This document shows positions 1 to 9,556 of a stretch of DNA of 64,000 nucleotides, piece after piece. This stretch comes from an uncultured Acetatifactor sp. GTDB taxonomy: Bacteria > Bacillota > Clostridia > Lachnospirales > Lachnospiraceae. The stretch covers positions 58,323 to 122,322 of the forward strand of contig CAJUCT010000004.1 of assembly GCA_910585015.1 (NCBI GenBank), given 5' to 3'. Within the stretch, counting starts at the first letter, position 1, and each line of letters opens with the position of its first letter. The notes beneath the pieces are model-generated. The model ran no database searches and was not told the DNA's origin. It worked only from the letters and a program-made list of their open reading frames with translations. Position numbers and translations under genes: made by a program.

Positions 1-2
1 CT

Positions 3-3000
3 GTTCACATACGAGAGGCCGGTTCAGCGACCGTGCCGGGAGTGGGGGAACATTGGTATTATTGGAAGCGCACTGGAGAAATTCCGATTGCCTGTTGGAA
101 AGTGGAACATCCCTACGGGAAGTGTATTCACAACGCCTATGGACAGTCCGGAAACTTCCATGGGGTAGTATTTAATAAGAATAAATGTAATAAAAACTAT
201 TATTCCGGATGGGTGCCTTACTGTGAGGATTGCGGGGAGAGGGCTGCGGATTTTCTGGTCTACATGAGTGCGGATACTGCTGCCGGGATCCGGAGCCTGC
301 ATACAGGGACGGGATACTACTACCTCTGTCCCTGGTGCAGCAATCTGGAACAGGCCAGGGAAATTATGCCCCATACCTGCAGGGCTGTTTCCGCCAACCG
401 CTATGAGGTAGTATATGACGGCAACGGGGGCAGCGGCTATATGGTACCCAGCATACATATGTACCATGACGCAACAGTTTATGAGGGCAGAGAGGTGACA
501 CCTCAGACCACTCTGTCCCTGTGCGGCTTTTGGAGAACGGGCTATCGTTTTGCGGGTTGGAATACCCAGCCGGATGGTACGGGGCAGGAATTTGCTGACG
601 GGGAGAGAATCTGTGATCTGTCGGATCAGGAAGGGGGGCAGGTGGTGCTGTATGCCCAGTGGAACAGGACAGAATCGGTACTTTGTATTGATCCCGCCGG
701 GGGCAGTTATCAGAATAACAGAGGAGTTACCACTATACCGGGGGACTATGGCAGCACCTGCTTTCTGGATGATAGGCAGCTGATTCCTCCCCAGGGATAT
801 CGGGTATCCTTTGATACCAGAGGAGGCGGGCCGGTAAACAGCATTGTCAGCAGCCAGCAGTTCCGGGAGTGGAGTATGACGCTGCCCTTCCATGGGAAGC
901 TGGAGGGGTGTACTTACCATTATCTGGGGGACCACGGGACAGAGGACAAGGTCACAGCCCTCTATGCCATGCAGAGCATTGTTCTGCCCCAGGCCGAAAA
1001 AACGGGAGAGTCTTTTGGGGGGTGGTATTATGATCCGGAGTGTACCCGTCCCGCAGGCGCTGCCGGGGACAGTTTTACGCCAAAGGAGGATTTGACTCTG
1101 TACGCGGGATGGGTAGAACTGCGGCTGCAGGCCCAGGACAATTACAGCGCAAACCAGGGAAAAGGAGCCGTAAACTTAAGCTGGAGCCAGCAGGACAATA
1201 GGGGCAAGATTTATAAGCTGTATCAGCAGCGGGAGGGAGAAGCCTGGCAGCAGATCAGTTCCGCAGAGGATATCGGCGCTGGCGTTAGTGTATCCCGCAG
1301 CATTGCGTATTCCGGAGGGCAGGGCAGTTACCGGGTGCCTTATACCGGTTTCTACCGATTTACTCTGACCGGCGCCCAGGGAGGCAATTTCGGAAGCTTC
1401 CAGGGGGGGAAGGGCGGTCTGGCGCAGGGCCTTATTTACTTGTCCCAAGGGGAACTGCTACACTATGATCTGGGAGGTCAAAACGGATACCATGGGGGAG
1501 GCGGCGCCACGGCCTATGGCACAGGCGGCGGCTACAGTCTGCTGTCCTCGGACAGACAGGGCGTACTGCTGATTGCCGGGGGCGGAGGAGGAGCCTCGGA
1601 GGCGCAGGACGGGATGCCCGGCGGTTCCGCCCAGAAAATTGTGGATGGCAGCGACGGGGAGAGCGGCAAGGCCGGAGGAGGAGGCGGCTACAGAGGAGGA
1701 AGCGGAGGCACCTGGGTGGTGCATCAACATGACGGACTCTGCCGCCATATACACCAGGGGGATGCGGTGCGCGGAGGAGGCTGTTACACTCTGAAGATAA
1801 CTTGCGGCAGCACTTCCTTCCGAAGGGAAGAAAAGCGCAGTATTTTTTATTATGGCAACAGGGACGAAAACGGCAATCTATGTTATTGTGTGCGCTGCGG
1901 AGGATACGACTGTCCGGGCCATACCCATCGTATCTATCGGTATACCTGTAATGGCTGCGGCAGAGTATACGATGAATACGAGCCAACTGTATGTACGGCC
2001 CGCACAGGATACGCGCCGGGCTGCGGTAGGGAAGAGGAATATATCTGTGGTATGGACGAAGGACAGGTGCTCTCCTCCCAGCCCGCCTACGGCGGATCCA
2101 ATTATATCAACACAGAGGTTTGCAGCAGCTACGCGGATCAGGCAGGGTATCAGAATGGGAATGGTACCCTTCAGATCACTTCCGTTGCCCTGGGATATCT
2201 GGAGAATAATCTGCTAAACGGTGTAGTGGCCCGGGATATGGGAAAGCCGGAGCAGATTGATCTGAATACGCTGCGCCTTGCGGCGACGGGGGAGAACCAG
2301 GTGCGGGCATCCTTTGCGAGACCATCAGATACTGGCACAGTCTATTATCATAAGGCAGAGTCCTACCCTATGGGATCGGACCGCATGCTATGCAATTCCA
2401 ATGTCACGGCCAACACATTGATCACCCAGGTGCAAGGGTATCGCTATGTGGTGGACAACAGAGCAGGGACCACAGTAAAGGCCACGCACACATGGCATGG
2501 GGATGCGGGGGAGCGTCCTTCCCTGAATGTTACAATGGGAGAGGGACTGCAATATCTGCACATAGCAGCCCAGGATAAAGCCGGAAACTTGGGGGAAACG
2601 GTGCATATTCCTCTGTCTGACCAGACTGTGATTGCATGGCCTGTGAGGACGGAGCAGATTCGGCTGGAGCAGGCGGACAGTCTGTGGCCTGCCCTGGAGG
2701 AAAATACCTATTATGTCAGGGCGGGGGAGGATGCGTCTTTTGGACTTTCTTTTCTTGGCGCCCTGTGCGGCCCGGCCAGAAAGGATTATCAGGTGACTCA
2801 CTTATATGTGGAGGCCCAGGATCTGACCGATGGCGGGGAGGCGGGGAGGCTGGGAACGGTCACTCCTCTTGAGAGTAATCTTTCTCCGGGGAGCCATACT
2901 TATCCGGCCCAGCAGCTGCAAAAGGTCTCTGAGGGCAGGCCCTGTATCCGGGATGGGGGGTATACTGTAACCAGGCGCAGCAACAGATGCAGAGACCTGG

Positions 3001-3836
3001 AGATAAGTCAGAAACTGTCTGTGCCGGAGAGCCTGGACGGACACAGGATTCGTTTGACTCCCATAGCCGCGGCTCAGGAGAGTACCGAAATGATTTTTTC
3101 TGACTATGACCAGGATTTGCTGGGCAGCGTCTGGCTGGTGGTGGACGCCAGGCCGCCCGAGATTGGCGGTATGGAACTGCTGGAGGCAGTGGATGTTATG
3201 GAAGCATGGGAAGAGGGCCCTGTGGAAGTGGAACTGACAGCTGGGGATGAAGGCAGCGGGCTGGCGGAATTTTTCGTGGAAGTATACAACCAGGACAATG
3301 GCAGCAGCCAGAAGTTCGAGGACCAGGGGACAGGCAGGGTACATATGACTCTGTGCGAAGGGGATGCCCTGTTCAGCGGCGCGTTCACAGTCATTGCCCA
3401 CGCAGTGGACCATGTGGGAAACGAAGCCGTGGCCAGCAGCCAGATGCAGGGGATATCTCTGCATGTGGAACTGGAAAGGATACTGGAGCCCCATGATCCG
3501 GTGTTCAAGGCTGGGGAAAGCGGTTTTCTGACCATTCTAACCACGGGATATGTGGACCGCGTCGAAGTGATTTTCCCGGAGGAGATGACGGAACTGGATT
3601 CCTCTTTGAATCGGATTTATGTGTATGATACGCCCGAGTACATAAGGGAAGAAAAACTGACTTTTATGGTTCCGCTGAAAGTGCCGGAGGCCGTGATGGA
3701 TATTACGGTCAGAGCCTACAAACAGGATTCCAGCATAGAACAGCATCCCCGGCTGGCCACCATGACGGTGAAGGGCAATGTGCTGGATGAACTTCGCACC
3801 AGGCTTAAACTGCAGGGAACAGAGGGGGATACCTGA
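3..3836 (+). CDS. Large secreted InlB-repeat / glycine-rich surface protein, 5' partial
   Basis: The reading frame is open through the left edge, so the true start and any signal peptide lie outside the window; about 1277 codons are visible. Counting from the GTG at 33, two InlB B-repeat (Listeria-Bacteroides repeat) units are seen at about 124-210 (VVYDGNGG, GYRFAGWNT, VLYAQW) and 255-360 (VSFDTRGG, FGGWYYD, LYAGW). A glycine-rich domain of the ALK/LTK-like Gly_rich type follows at about 432-560 (VPYTGFYRFTLTGAQGG, many GGGG runs). A Cys/His-rich stretch with several CxxC pairs lies at about 575-685, and Ig-like segments (VDARPPEI, GDEGSGLAEFFV) near 1030-1130. No LPXTG or C-terminal anchor is seen. 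The stop overlaps the start of a prepilin peptidase by one base, so the protein is probably a pilus-associated or adhesive surface component; that role is inferred. Confidence 0.8.
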   Translation, partial: VHIREAGSATVPGVGEHWYYWKRTGEIPIACWKVEHPYGKCIHNAYGQSGNFHGVVFNKNKCNKNYYSGWVPYCEDCGERAADFLVYMSADTAAGIRSLHTGTGYYYLCPWCSNLEQAREIMPHTCRAVSANRYEVVYDGNGGSGYMVPSIHMYHDATVYEGREVTPQTTLSLCGFWRTGYRFAGWNTQPDGTGQEFADGERICDLSDQEGGQVVLYAQWNRTESVLCIDPAGGSYQNNRGVTTIPGDYGSTCFLDDRQLIPPQGYRVSFDTRGGGPVNSIVSSQQFREWSMTLPFHGKLEGCTYHYLGDHGTEDKVTALYAMQSIVLPQAEKTGESFGGWYYDPECTRPAGAAGDSFTPKEDLTLYAGWVELRLQAQDNYSANQGKGAVNLSWSQQDNRGKIYKLYQQREGEAWQQISSAEDIGAGVSVSRSIAYSGGQGSYRVPYTGFYRFTLTGAQGGNFGSFQGGKGGLAQGLIYLSQGELLHYDLGGQNGYHGGGGATAYGTGGGYSLLSSDRQGVLLIAGGGGGASEAQDGMPGGSAQKIVDGSDGESGKAGGGGGYRGGSGGTWVVHQHDGLCRHIHQGDAVRGGGCYTLKITCGSTSFRREEKRSIFYYGNRDENGNLCYCVRCGGYDCPGHTHRIYRYTCNGCGRVYDEYEPTVCTARTGYAPGCGREEEYICGMDEGQVLSSQPAYGGSNYINTEVCSSYADQAGYQNGNGTLQITSVALGYLENNLLNGVVARDMGKPEQIDLNTLRLAATGENQVRASFARPSDTGTVYYHKAESYPMGSDRMLCNSNVTANTLITQVQGYRYVVDNRAGTTVKATHTWHGDAGERPSLNVTMGEGLQYLHIAAQDKAGNLGETVHIPLSDQTVIAWPVRTEQIRLEQADSLWPALEENTYYVRAGEDASFGLSFLGALCGPARKDYQVTHLYVEAQDLTDGGEAGRLGTVTPLESNLSPGSHTYPAQQLQKVSEGRPCIRDGGYTVTRRSNRCRDLEISQKLSVPESLDGHRIRLTPIAAAQESTEMIFSDYDQDLLGSVWLVVDARPPEIGGMELLEAVDVMEAWEEGPVEVELTAGDEGSGLAEFFVEVYNQDNGSSQKFEDQGTGRVHMTLCEGDALFSGAFTVIAHAVDHVGNEAVASSQMQGISLHVELERILEPHDPVFKAGESGFLTILTTGYVDRVEVIFPEEMTELDSSLNRIYVYDTPEYIREEKLTFMVPLKVPEAVMDITVRAYKQDSSIEQHPRLATMTVKGNVLDELRTRLKLQGTEGDT

Positions 3837-4438
3837 TGTTTTTTCTGAAGCTGTTTGGATTGCAGCTGACGCTGACATTGGCAGTTCTGCAGCTGATTAC
3901 CGTGCTGGATCGGGGGCATGGACTGAAGGCGAACCGGGCGGCGGGAGGGATACTGCTGGCGGGCTGCTTTTTGGGGGCAGGATACACTGCATCCCTATGC
4001 AGCTTACAGCGGCCAATGTTTTGGCTGGGCTATCTGGTACTGGCAGTCTATCTGACGGTATGCTCCATCACTGATTTCCAGACCTGCAAGGTTTATGACA
4101 TCCTGCAAGTGCCCACAGCTGTGGCGGGAGCCATTCTGTGTCTGCTGCAGGAACCTTTGCCGGGAGGGGGATGTGGACTGGTGCTGTTTGCCTTGCTCCA
4201 GTACCTGCTGTTTATGCGGTTCTACGGCGAAGGGGATGTCATGGCATTTCAGATATGCAGCCTGTATCTTGTGGGAAAAGGCGGGGATTTGCAGACATTG
4301 CTGCTGCATATGGCGCTGGCCTTTATCCAGCTGGGCGTAGTGCAGGCGTTCAAGCGCAATATCAATCAAAAAGGGAACCTGAAGGTTCCGGTTCCCTTTC
4401 TCCCCTATATTTCCTGCAGCCTGTTATGGTTTCTGTAA
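3836..4438 (+). CDS. A24-family prepilin peptidase (TadV/CpaA-like)
   Basis: A 200-residue integral membrane protein with about six hydrophobic segments, the size of the short TadV/CpaA prepilin peptidases that lack the N-methyltransferase domain. The two aspartates expected for A24 proteases are visible: Asp80 in CSITDFQTCKVYDI and Asp134 in FYGEGDVMAF, matching the family's TD and GxGD motifs. Such enzymes cut the leader of type IV or Flp prepilins at the inner face of the membrane. The ATG shares one base with the stop of the large surface protein (TGATG), implying translational coupling and a shared pilus or secretion locus extending to the left. The 3' end overlaps the convergent MATE gene by 15 bases. 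No pilin gene is visible in the window. Confidence 0.85.
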   Translation: MFFLKLFGLQLTLTLAVLQLITVLDRGHGLKANRAAGGILLAGCFLGAGYTASLCSLQRPMFWLGYLVLAVYLTVCSITDFQTCKVYDILQVPTAVAGAILCLLQEPLPGGGCGLVLFALLQYLLFMRFYGEGDVMAFQICSLYLVGKGGDLQTLLLHMALAFIQLGVVQAFKRNINQKGNLKVPVPFLPYISCSLLWFL

Positions 4439-5776
4439 GGAAAGTTTATGTATACGCACATAATAGGCGGTGATTAGGATCAGATCGGCTCCCACCCAGG
4501 CCAAAACCTCCGCGTAGAAGATACCCTCTTGTCCCAGTATATGGGGCAGAGTCAGGGCAGCCCCGGTCCGCATGACAAATTCCGCAATGCCGGAGGCCAT
4601 GGGCAGCACGGTATCCCCCATGCCCTGCAGGGAGGAACGGTAGAGATGCAGCAGATATAGGATGGGCAGGAAGATACTCATAATCGCCAGATAGTGGTAG
4701 GCAATCTCCGTTGCCTCCAGTACTTCCTGGGGGCTGCCGGTGATAAAAGAGCCCACCAGCATACGGCCTGTCAGCAACATGGCGATGGCGATGACCACGG
4801 AGGTGGCCAGAGCAATGCCCAGAGCATGCCGTACTCCCTGGCGGATGCGCTGCCAGAGCCCGGCGCCCAGGTTCTGTCCCACATAGGTGACCATGGCATA
4901 GCCGTAGGAGGTGGCGGCGATTTCCAGTATCCCATAGAGTTTGTTGGAGGCGGTATAACCGGCGATGAAAATGACTCCGAAGCCGTTGACGATGGACTGT
5001 ATCACCAGTCCGCCCACGGCGATGATGGTGTTCTGCGCCGCCATGGGGGTGCCCAGGGAAAAAAGCTGCCAGGCCAGCCGTCGGTCAGGCCGCAGATGGG
5101 ATGGCCGGATGCGCAGGATTTCCATCCGCAGGATCACCCGTAGGCAGTACAGGGCAGCCACGGCCTGGGCGATCAGCGTGGCCGCGGCTGCGCCGCCCAC
5201 GCCGGTGTGAAAACCCGCCACAAAAAGGATATCCAGCAGGATGTTCAGCACCGAGGCCACTACCATGGCATAGAGCGGAGTGCGGCCGTCTCCCAGCGCC
5301 CGCAGCAGGGAGGCCAGCAGATTGTAAGTCATGACGATGGGGATGCCCGCAAACAGGATCCTCAGGTACAGCAGCGCCATGGGCAGGATGTCCGAAGGGG
5401 TGTCCAGCAGCTTTAAAAGGGGCAGCACCAATATCTGGCTCAAGATTTCGATGACGATGGCGGTGACGGCTGAGAGTGTGACGGAGGCTCCCACGGTCTC
5501 CTTCAACTCCTCCGTCTTGCCTGCGCCGAATTTTTGGGCGGCCAGGATGCAGAAGCCCTGGGTAATGCCGGTGACCAGCCCCAGAATCATCCAGTTGAGC
5601 CAGTCGGAAGCGCCCAGGGCGGCCAGCGCGTGGACTCCCAGCACCCGCCCTACTATCAGAGTGTCCATCACGGTGTAGAGCTGCTGGAATATATTGCCAA
5701 ACATCAAGGGAAGCGCCAGTCCCAGGATCAGCTTCCAGGGCCTGCCCTCCGTCATAATCTGTGTATTTTTAGACAT
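4424..5776 (-). CDS. MATE-family multidrug/Na+ antiporter
   Basis: A 450-residue polytopic membrane protein of the usual MATE length. The N-terminus (GRPWKLILGLALPLMFGNIFQ) and the following MDTLIVGRVLG, ALGASDWLN and GITQGFCILAAQKFGAG motifs are typical of the DinF/NorM-like subfamily of Firmicutes, and the second half repeats the pattern (LGTPMAAQNTIIAVGG, YTASNKLYGILE, YVGQNLGAG). MATE proteins export cationic drugs or metabolites in exchange for Na+ or H+. The gene is convergent with the prepilin peptidase and appears monocistronic. Only a weak ribosome site (GAAAGTGAAAA) precedes the ATG. The substrate cannot be told from sequence. Confidence 0.9.
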   Translation of the reverse strand: MSKNTQIMTEGRPWKLILGLALPLMFGNIFQQLYTVMDTLIVGRVLGVHALAALGASDWLNWMILGLVTGITQGFCILAAQKFGAGKTEELKETVGASVTLSAVTAIVIEILSQILVLPLLKLLDTPSDILPMALLYLRILFAGIPIVMTYNLLASLLRALGDGRTPLYAMVVASVLNILLDILFVAGFHTGVGGAAAATLIAQAVAALYCLRVILRMEILRIRPSHLRPDRRLAWQLFSLGTPMAAQNTIIAVGGLVIQSIVNGFGVIFIAGYTASNKLYGILEIAATSYGYAMVTYVGQNLGAGLWQRIRQGVRHALGIALATSVVIAIAMLLTGRMLVGSFITGSPQEVLEATEIAYHYLAIMSIFLPILYLLHLYRSSLQGMGDTVLPMASGIAEFVMRTGAALTLPHILGQEGIFYAEVLAWVGADLILITAYYVRIHKLSLQKP

Positions 5777-6057
5777 GTGTCATTTTCACTTTCTATATAG
5801 ATTTTTGTATTCCGAAATTGCTGCCGGATTGATCCAGTTTAGGACATAATAACCAGCAAGTCAATGTATTTTCTTGTAAAGCGGGACGACCTGGAAATTG
5901 CCAGTCCATAAGGAACTTAACCCTACATTTCAGAGGTTAGCCGGCACGGGACGCCGCATAAGGATAAGTATCTGAATAAAACATAGATTGTTATTCCACA
6001 GACTTCATGTTATACTTGGGATAATATGGATGATTATATGCACAGGAGGAAATAACT

Positions 6058-6180
6058 TTGGTCAAAAAGTTATATATTAACAAATATCGAAAGTTAGAAA
6101 AGATGGAATTATCAATGACACCAAATATAAACATTATTTCGGGAACAAATGGTACGTGTAAAACTTCTTTACTGTCATAA
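6058..6180 (+). pseudogene. N-terminal stub of a P-loop ATPase (AAA/RecF-like)
   Basis: A perfect AGGAGG at 6044-6049 stands 8 bases before a TTG at 6058. The 40-residue reading frame runs through a beta strand and a Walker A-like loop (IISGTNGTCKTSLLS) and then stops. Real ATPases of this type continue for hundreds of residues, so this looks like the 5' end of a gene whose body was deleted just after the P-loop; the usual Gly before Lys is also Cys. The rest of 5777-6432 is AT-richer than its neighbours and holds no other convincing gene. The minus strand across 6130-6300 encodes a short protein-like stretch (RFGQMQIVTEKNMPERINSRI) that may be another fragment. Confidence 0.45.
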
Positions 6181-6325
6181 ATGACTTTGATCCTGCTATT
6201 TATTCTTTCTGGCATATTTTTTTCAGTAACAATTTGCATCTGCCCAAATCTATCATATTGAGAGAAGCGTAAAAGAGAGTTAGTTATTTTACATAATATA
6301 CTCTCTTTTTGAATGTTGTTTATTG

Positions 6326-6354
6326 TTGTATATTCATCCTTTTTTTGGTATGAT
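6326..6354 (+). promoter_or_regulatory. Sigma-A-type promoter for the glycosyltransferase
   Basis: TTGTAT at 6326-6331 and TATGAT at 6349-6354 are separated by 17 bases, about 80 bases before the glycosyltransferase ATG at 6433. Confidence 0.5.
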
Positions 6355-6432
6355 AAGGATACTTTGAAGTTTAGGCAGCGGCTCTCTGGCAGTGCAGGGG
6401 CGTATAGACTCAAATATAGGGATGGCAGGAAT

Positions 6433-7443
6433 ATGATATCCATAAGTTTATGTATGATCGTGAAAAATGAGGAGGCGGTGTTGGCCCGGTGTCTGGACAG
6501 TGTGGCTGACCTGGTAGATGAAATCATTATCGTGGACACCGGTTCCACGGACCGCACCAAAGAGATTGGGGCGGGGTATACAGACAGGATCTATGATTTC
6601 CAGTGGAGCCATGACTTTAGCGCCGCCCGCAACTATGCGTTTTCTCTGGCATCCTGTGACTATATCTACAGCGCGGACGCGGACGAGGTGCTGGAGGGGG
6701 AGAACCGGGAGCGTTTCCGTCTGCTGAAGGAGACGCTGCTGCCCGAGGTGGAGATCGTGCAGATGAAGTATGGCAACCAACTGCAATACAACACGGTCTA
6801 TAATTATGATGAGGAATACCGTCCCAAGCTTTTCAAAAGGCTGCGGCAGTTTACATGGATAGAGCCCATTCATGAGAACATACGCCTGCAGCCGGTTATC
6901 TATGACAGCGATATCGTGATTACCCATATGCCCCAGGAAAGCCACGGCGGTCGTGATCTGGCCAATTTTGAGCGCCAGGTGAGACAGGGGCGCAGGCTGT
7001 CAAGACATTTGCACAATATGTACGCCCGGGAACTGCTGATTGCGGGAGAGCCGGAACATTTTCAGAGAGCCTGTGCCTGTTTTGAAGCTTCTGTGGAGGA
7101 TATGGAACGCAGCGGGGAGGAACTGCTGGAGGCTTTCTGTGTGCTGGCCAGGGCTTACCGCGTACAGGGAGAGGTACTGGGCTTTTTCCGGTATGCCATG
7201 AAGGCCATGGCGGCGGGAGGATGTTCGGAGATATGTCTGGAACTGGGGCTTTTCTACGAACAGAACCAACGGGATCCGGCGGAGGCAGCTATGTGGTATT
7301 ACAATGCGGCCTATGAGACAGAACCCGTACTGATTCTGGAGAGCGGCAGGGCACAGGCGCTGGAGGGACTGGCGCGCTGTCACCGGCAGCTGGGCCAGGA
7401 GGAGCAGGCTGCGGAATATGAGAGACAGTTGGAAGAGTATTAG
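6433..7443 (+). CDS. Family 2 glycosyltransferase with C-terminal TPR-like region
   Basis: The open frame begins at 6313, but family alignment favours ATG 6433 (MISISLCMIVKNEE), giving 336 residues; GGCAGGA stands upstream. The GT-A fold signature is clear: CMIVKNEEAVLARCLDSV, then DEIIIVDTGSTDRTKEI, and the metal/nucleotide-binding SADADEVL. The C-terminal half (about 200-336) is helical and TPR-like (RAYRVQGEVLGFFRYAMKA, ARCHRQLGQEEQAAEYERQL), as in SunS/WaaE-related transferases that modify proteins or surface glycans. Three small membrane proteins follow in the same direction, so an envelope role is possible. Donor and acceptor cannot be deduced. Confidence 0.85.
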   Translation: MISISLCMIVKNEEAVLARCLDSVADLVDEIIIVDTGSTDRTKEIGAGYTDRIYDFQWSHDFSAARNYAFSLASCDYIYSADADEVLEGENRERFRLLKETLLPEVEIVQMKYGNQLQYNTVYNYDEEYRPKLFKRLRQFTWIEPIHENIRLQPVIYDSDIVITHMPQESHGGRDLANFERQVRQGRRLSRHLHNMYARELLIAGEPEHFQRACACFEASVEDMERSGEELLEAFCVLARAYRVQGEVLGFFRYAMKAMAAGGCSEICLELGLFYEQNQRDPAEAAMWYYNAAYETEPVLILESGRAQALEGLARCHRQLGQEEQAAEYERQLEEY

Positions 7444-7475
7444 GGTCATAGCGAAGCTTCTGTTAGGAGAGTGGG

Positions 7476-8258
7476 ATGATTTGTGAGAATTGTGGTGGGG
7501 AATATAGAATGAAGGATATAAAGTGCCCCTTTTGTCAGTCAGAGAATCCTGTGCTGGCGGAAATCCGCAGGGAGCAGGCGTTGGCAAAGTTTGATGCGGA
7601 CGCGCGGCAGTTGCAGTCAGCCGTATCACAAAAGGCAATGAAAAAGTGGACAAAGCTGTTGCTGACGGTCTGCGGGGTATTGGCGGGAATGGCCCTTTTA
7701 ACCGGAATCGTTCTGGCCATATGGGCGCCGGTCAGGGCCAGGCTGAATTATCAGGCGCATCTGCGTGGGCAGCAGGAGTTGGAGGAGTTGTTTGCCAGAG
7801 AAGATATAGAAGAGATTTGTCATATTCTCGGCAGGGATAAAAATGCCGATAACTATCCAAAGTTTGCTGAGATATGGGATGTGTATTCCGCTTACAGTTC
7901 TTTTTGCTATTATGCGGAGACTCTGGAGCAGTATAAAGAGGAAGTTTACAGGGAGAGATATGACGAAGCCGGTATGCGGGAGGAGACAGGGCAATCGGCT
8001 GACAGATTGATTTGGTATGCCGGCAATACTTTGCGGCTCTGCCGGCAGTATGGCCGTGACAGGGTGATACAGGGCAATGAGGCTCTCTTTGAAGGTTATA
8101 GGGAAGAAATATGCTCACGGCTGCGGGAGATGGGCGTATCTGAACTGCTGCTGGAGTGGATGGGCAGAGAACAGGATGACATGCAGGAGGACTCCCGGTT
8201 TCGGCAGGCGGTGGACCTTATAACAGAGGCTTATATGAAACAGTATTATCCGAAATAA
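7476..8258 (+). CDS. Zinc-ribbon single-pass membrane protein
   Basis: A 260-residue protein. Residues 3-22 form a four-cysteine zinc ribbon (CENCGG...CPFC); a transmembrane helix follows at about 58-80 (LLLTVCGVLAGMALLTGIVLAIW), then a 170-residue helical domain without a signal peptide, predicted outside the membrane. AGGAG lies 9 bases before the ATG. It is the first of three adjacent genes for small membrane proteins; the second shares the zinc-ribbon/helix/soluble-domain plan. Zinc-ribbon membrane proteins of this type are common in Lachnospiraceae and mostly uncharacterised. No function is assigned. Confidence 0.75.
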   Translation: MICENCGGEYRMKDIKCPFCQSENPVLAEIRREQALAKFDADARQLQSAVSQKAMKKWTKLLLTVCGVLAGMALLTGIVLAIWAPVRARLNYQAHLRGQQELEELFAREDIEEICHILGRDKNADNYPKFAEIWDVYSAYSSFCYYAETLEQYKEEVYRERYDEAGMREETGQSADRLIWYAGNTLRLCRQYGRDRVIQGNEALFEGYREEICSRLREMGVSELLLEWMGREQDDMQEDSRFRQAVDLITEAYMKQYYPK

Positions 8259-8278
8259 ATTTGGGATAGGGGAAAAAG

Positions 8279-8971
8279 ATGAAATGTGTTAATTGTGGGG
8301 GAGAGGTGGATTCCCAGGCTGTCAGATGTCCCTATTGCGGCGGCAGGAATGAGGCAGGGATTTCCTTTTACAAAGAAGTATATCAGAAGGTGAACCGCAA
8401 CAAACTGCTGGCTCCCGTATTGCTGCGGCAGAAAACCCCGGAACTGATACAGCGTATGTTAAACAGGATCATCCTCGCCATGGGAATACTGGGTGTAGTA
8501 TTTATCGCGATCAGCATAGCATTGTACCTGATGATAGACGATCCTGTATACAGGAATGATGAACCTGCTCCCGATAGCTACGCGGCGGAATATGTAAAGA
8601 TCAGTGACAGTTATAATAACAGCAGTTATCAGGACTGGACCAGATATGTAAACGAGTTTTTGGATCGATGGAACAGTGGCAGTAAGATAGAAAGCTATAG
8701 AATCGAGATGATGCTGGAATATGGATTCCGGGTCTGCTATTCGGACAAAGTAGATGGGCAGCTGCAGCAACAGGCCCAATTGGAGGTAAATGCCCTGTTG
8801 GAGGGAGTTCTGGGGCTGAGTGAGGAAGGACTGGCGCTGTTTAACAAAGCAGACGGGCATAGCGTGTACTCTGTGCGTCCCGATCCGGACGCTCAGGCAC
8901 AATTGGTATCCCTGATTGAAGCGAAATTGGCGGACAGGGAAGATGCGGTATTCTGGAACGATTACAATTGA
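8279..8971 (+). CDS. Zinc-ribbon single-pass membrane protein, second of a pair
   Basis: A 230-residue protein. Residues 3-20 hold CVNCGG...CPYCGG, a zinc ribbon closely similar to that of the preceding protein. Its transmembrane helix is at about 63-84 (ILAMGILGVVFIAISIALYLMI), followed by a soluble, mostly helical domain of about 145 residues. It starts 20 bases after the previous stop with AGGGG as ribosome site, so the genes are co-transcribed. The shared architecture suggests duplication followed by divergence of the outer domain. Function unknown. Confidence 0.75.
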   Translation: MKCVNCGGEVDSQAVRCPYCGGRNEAGISFYKEVYQKVNRNKLLAPVLLRQKTPELIQRMLNRIILAMGILGVVFIAISIALYLMIDDPVYRNDEPAPDSYAAEYVKISDSYNNSSYQDWTRYVNEFLDRWNSGSKIESYRIEMMLEYGFRVCYSDKVDGQLQQQAQLEVNALLEGVLGLSEEGLALFNKADGHSVYSVRPDPDAQAQLVSLIEAKLADREDAVFWNDYN

Positions 8972-8981
8972 GGAGCAAAAC

Positions 8982-9470
8982 ATGGGATATGGTCTGTTGA
9001 TATGTTTGGGGATTATCATAGGCGTTTGCCTGAAAATCCACAGTATGAGCTTTATGAAGAAGCTGGCCGTCAAAATCGTTTTGGTCTATGTGACGATGGG
9101 CTGGCTGGCATTGTGTATTTACATGGTGGTGTTCAGCGCCATAGACTTGTATGACGGGAAATATGGCTATGCCAGGGAGGAGAGGCTTCTGCAGATACAG
9201 CGGAAACTGGGCCGGGGAAACATGGAAGGCGCCATGACCGATATGTATTATGACAAGAGTTATGAGGCGGAATTTGAATATGCCTGGGAGCGGTGCGCCA
9301 TGTACAGGGCTTACAATCGGTACAGCCTTTTTACACAGGCATCCGATGCCGACCCGGTATATGCCCTGGAGGCAGAGCGGTACAGGCAGCAGCTGCTGCA
9401 GATCTGCACAGACAGTGAGTGTCCTGAAAACAAGCCCTATGTGGAATTATATCTGAGGGAACTGGAATAA
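8982..9470 (+). CDS. Small two-helix membrane protein, third of the cluster
   Basis: The frame is open from 8916, but AGGAG at 8971-8975 directly after the previous stop points to ATG 8982, giving 162 residues. Two hydrophobic helices (about 3-17 and 27-52) precede a helical domain (YEAEFEYAWERCAMYRAYNRYSLF). This resembles the outer domain of the 7476 product (EIWDVYSAYSSFCYYAETLEQY), so the two may be distant relatives, with the zinc ribbon lost here. It closes the four-gene run that began with the glycosyltransferase. Function unknown. Confidence 0.7.
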   Translation: MGYGLLICLGIIIGVCLKIHSMSFMKKLAVKIVLVYVTMGWLALCIYMVVFSAIDLYDGKYGYAREERLLQIQRKLGRGNMEGAMTDMYYDKSYEAEFEYAWERCAMYRAYNRYSLFTQASDADPVYALEAERYRQQLLQICTDSECPENKPYVELYLRELE

Positions 9471-9556
9471 TAGTGGACGAATGGCGGCGATGGTGGTATG
9501 ATGTAAAGGTTCATGATACTGTGCGGGCAAAACCGCGGACAAGGAGATAACGATTG

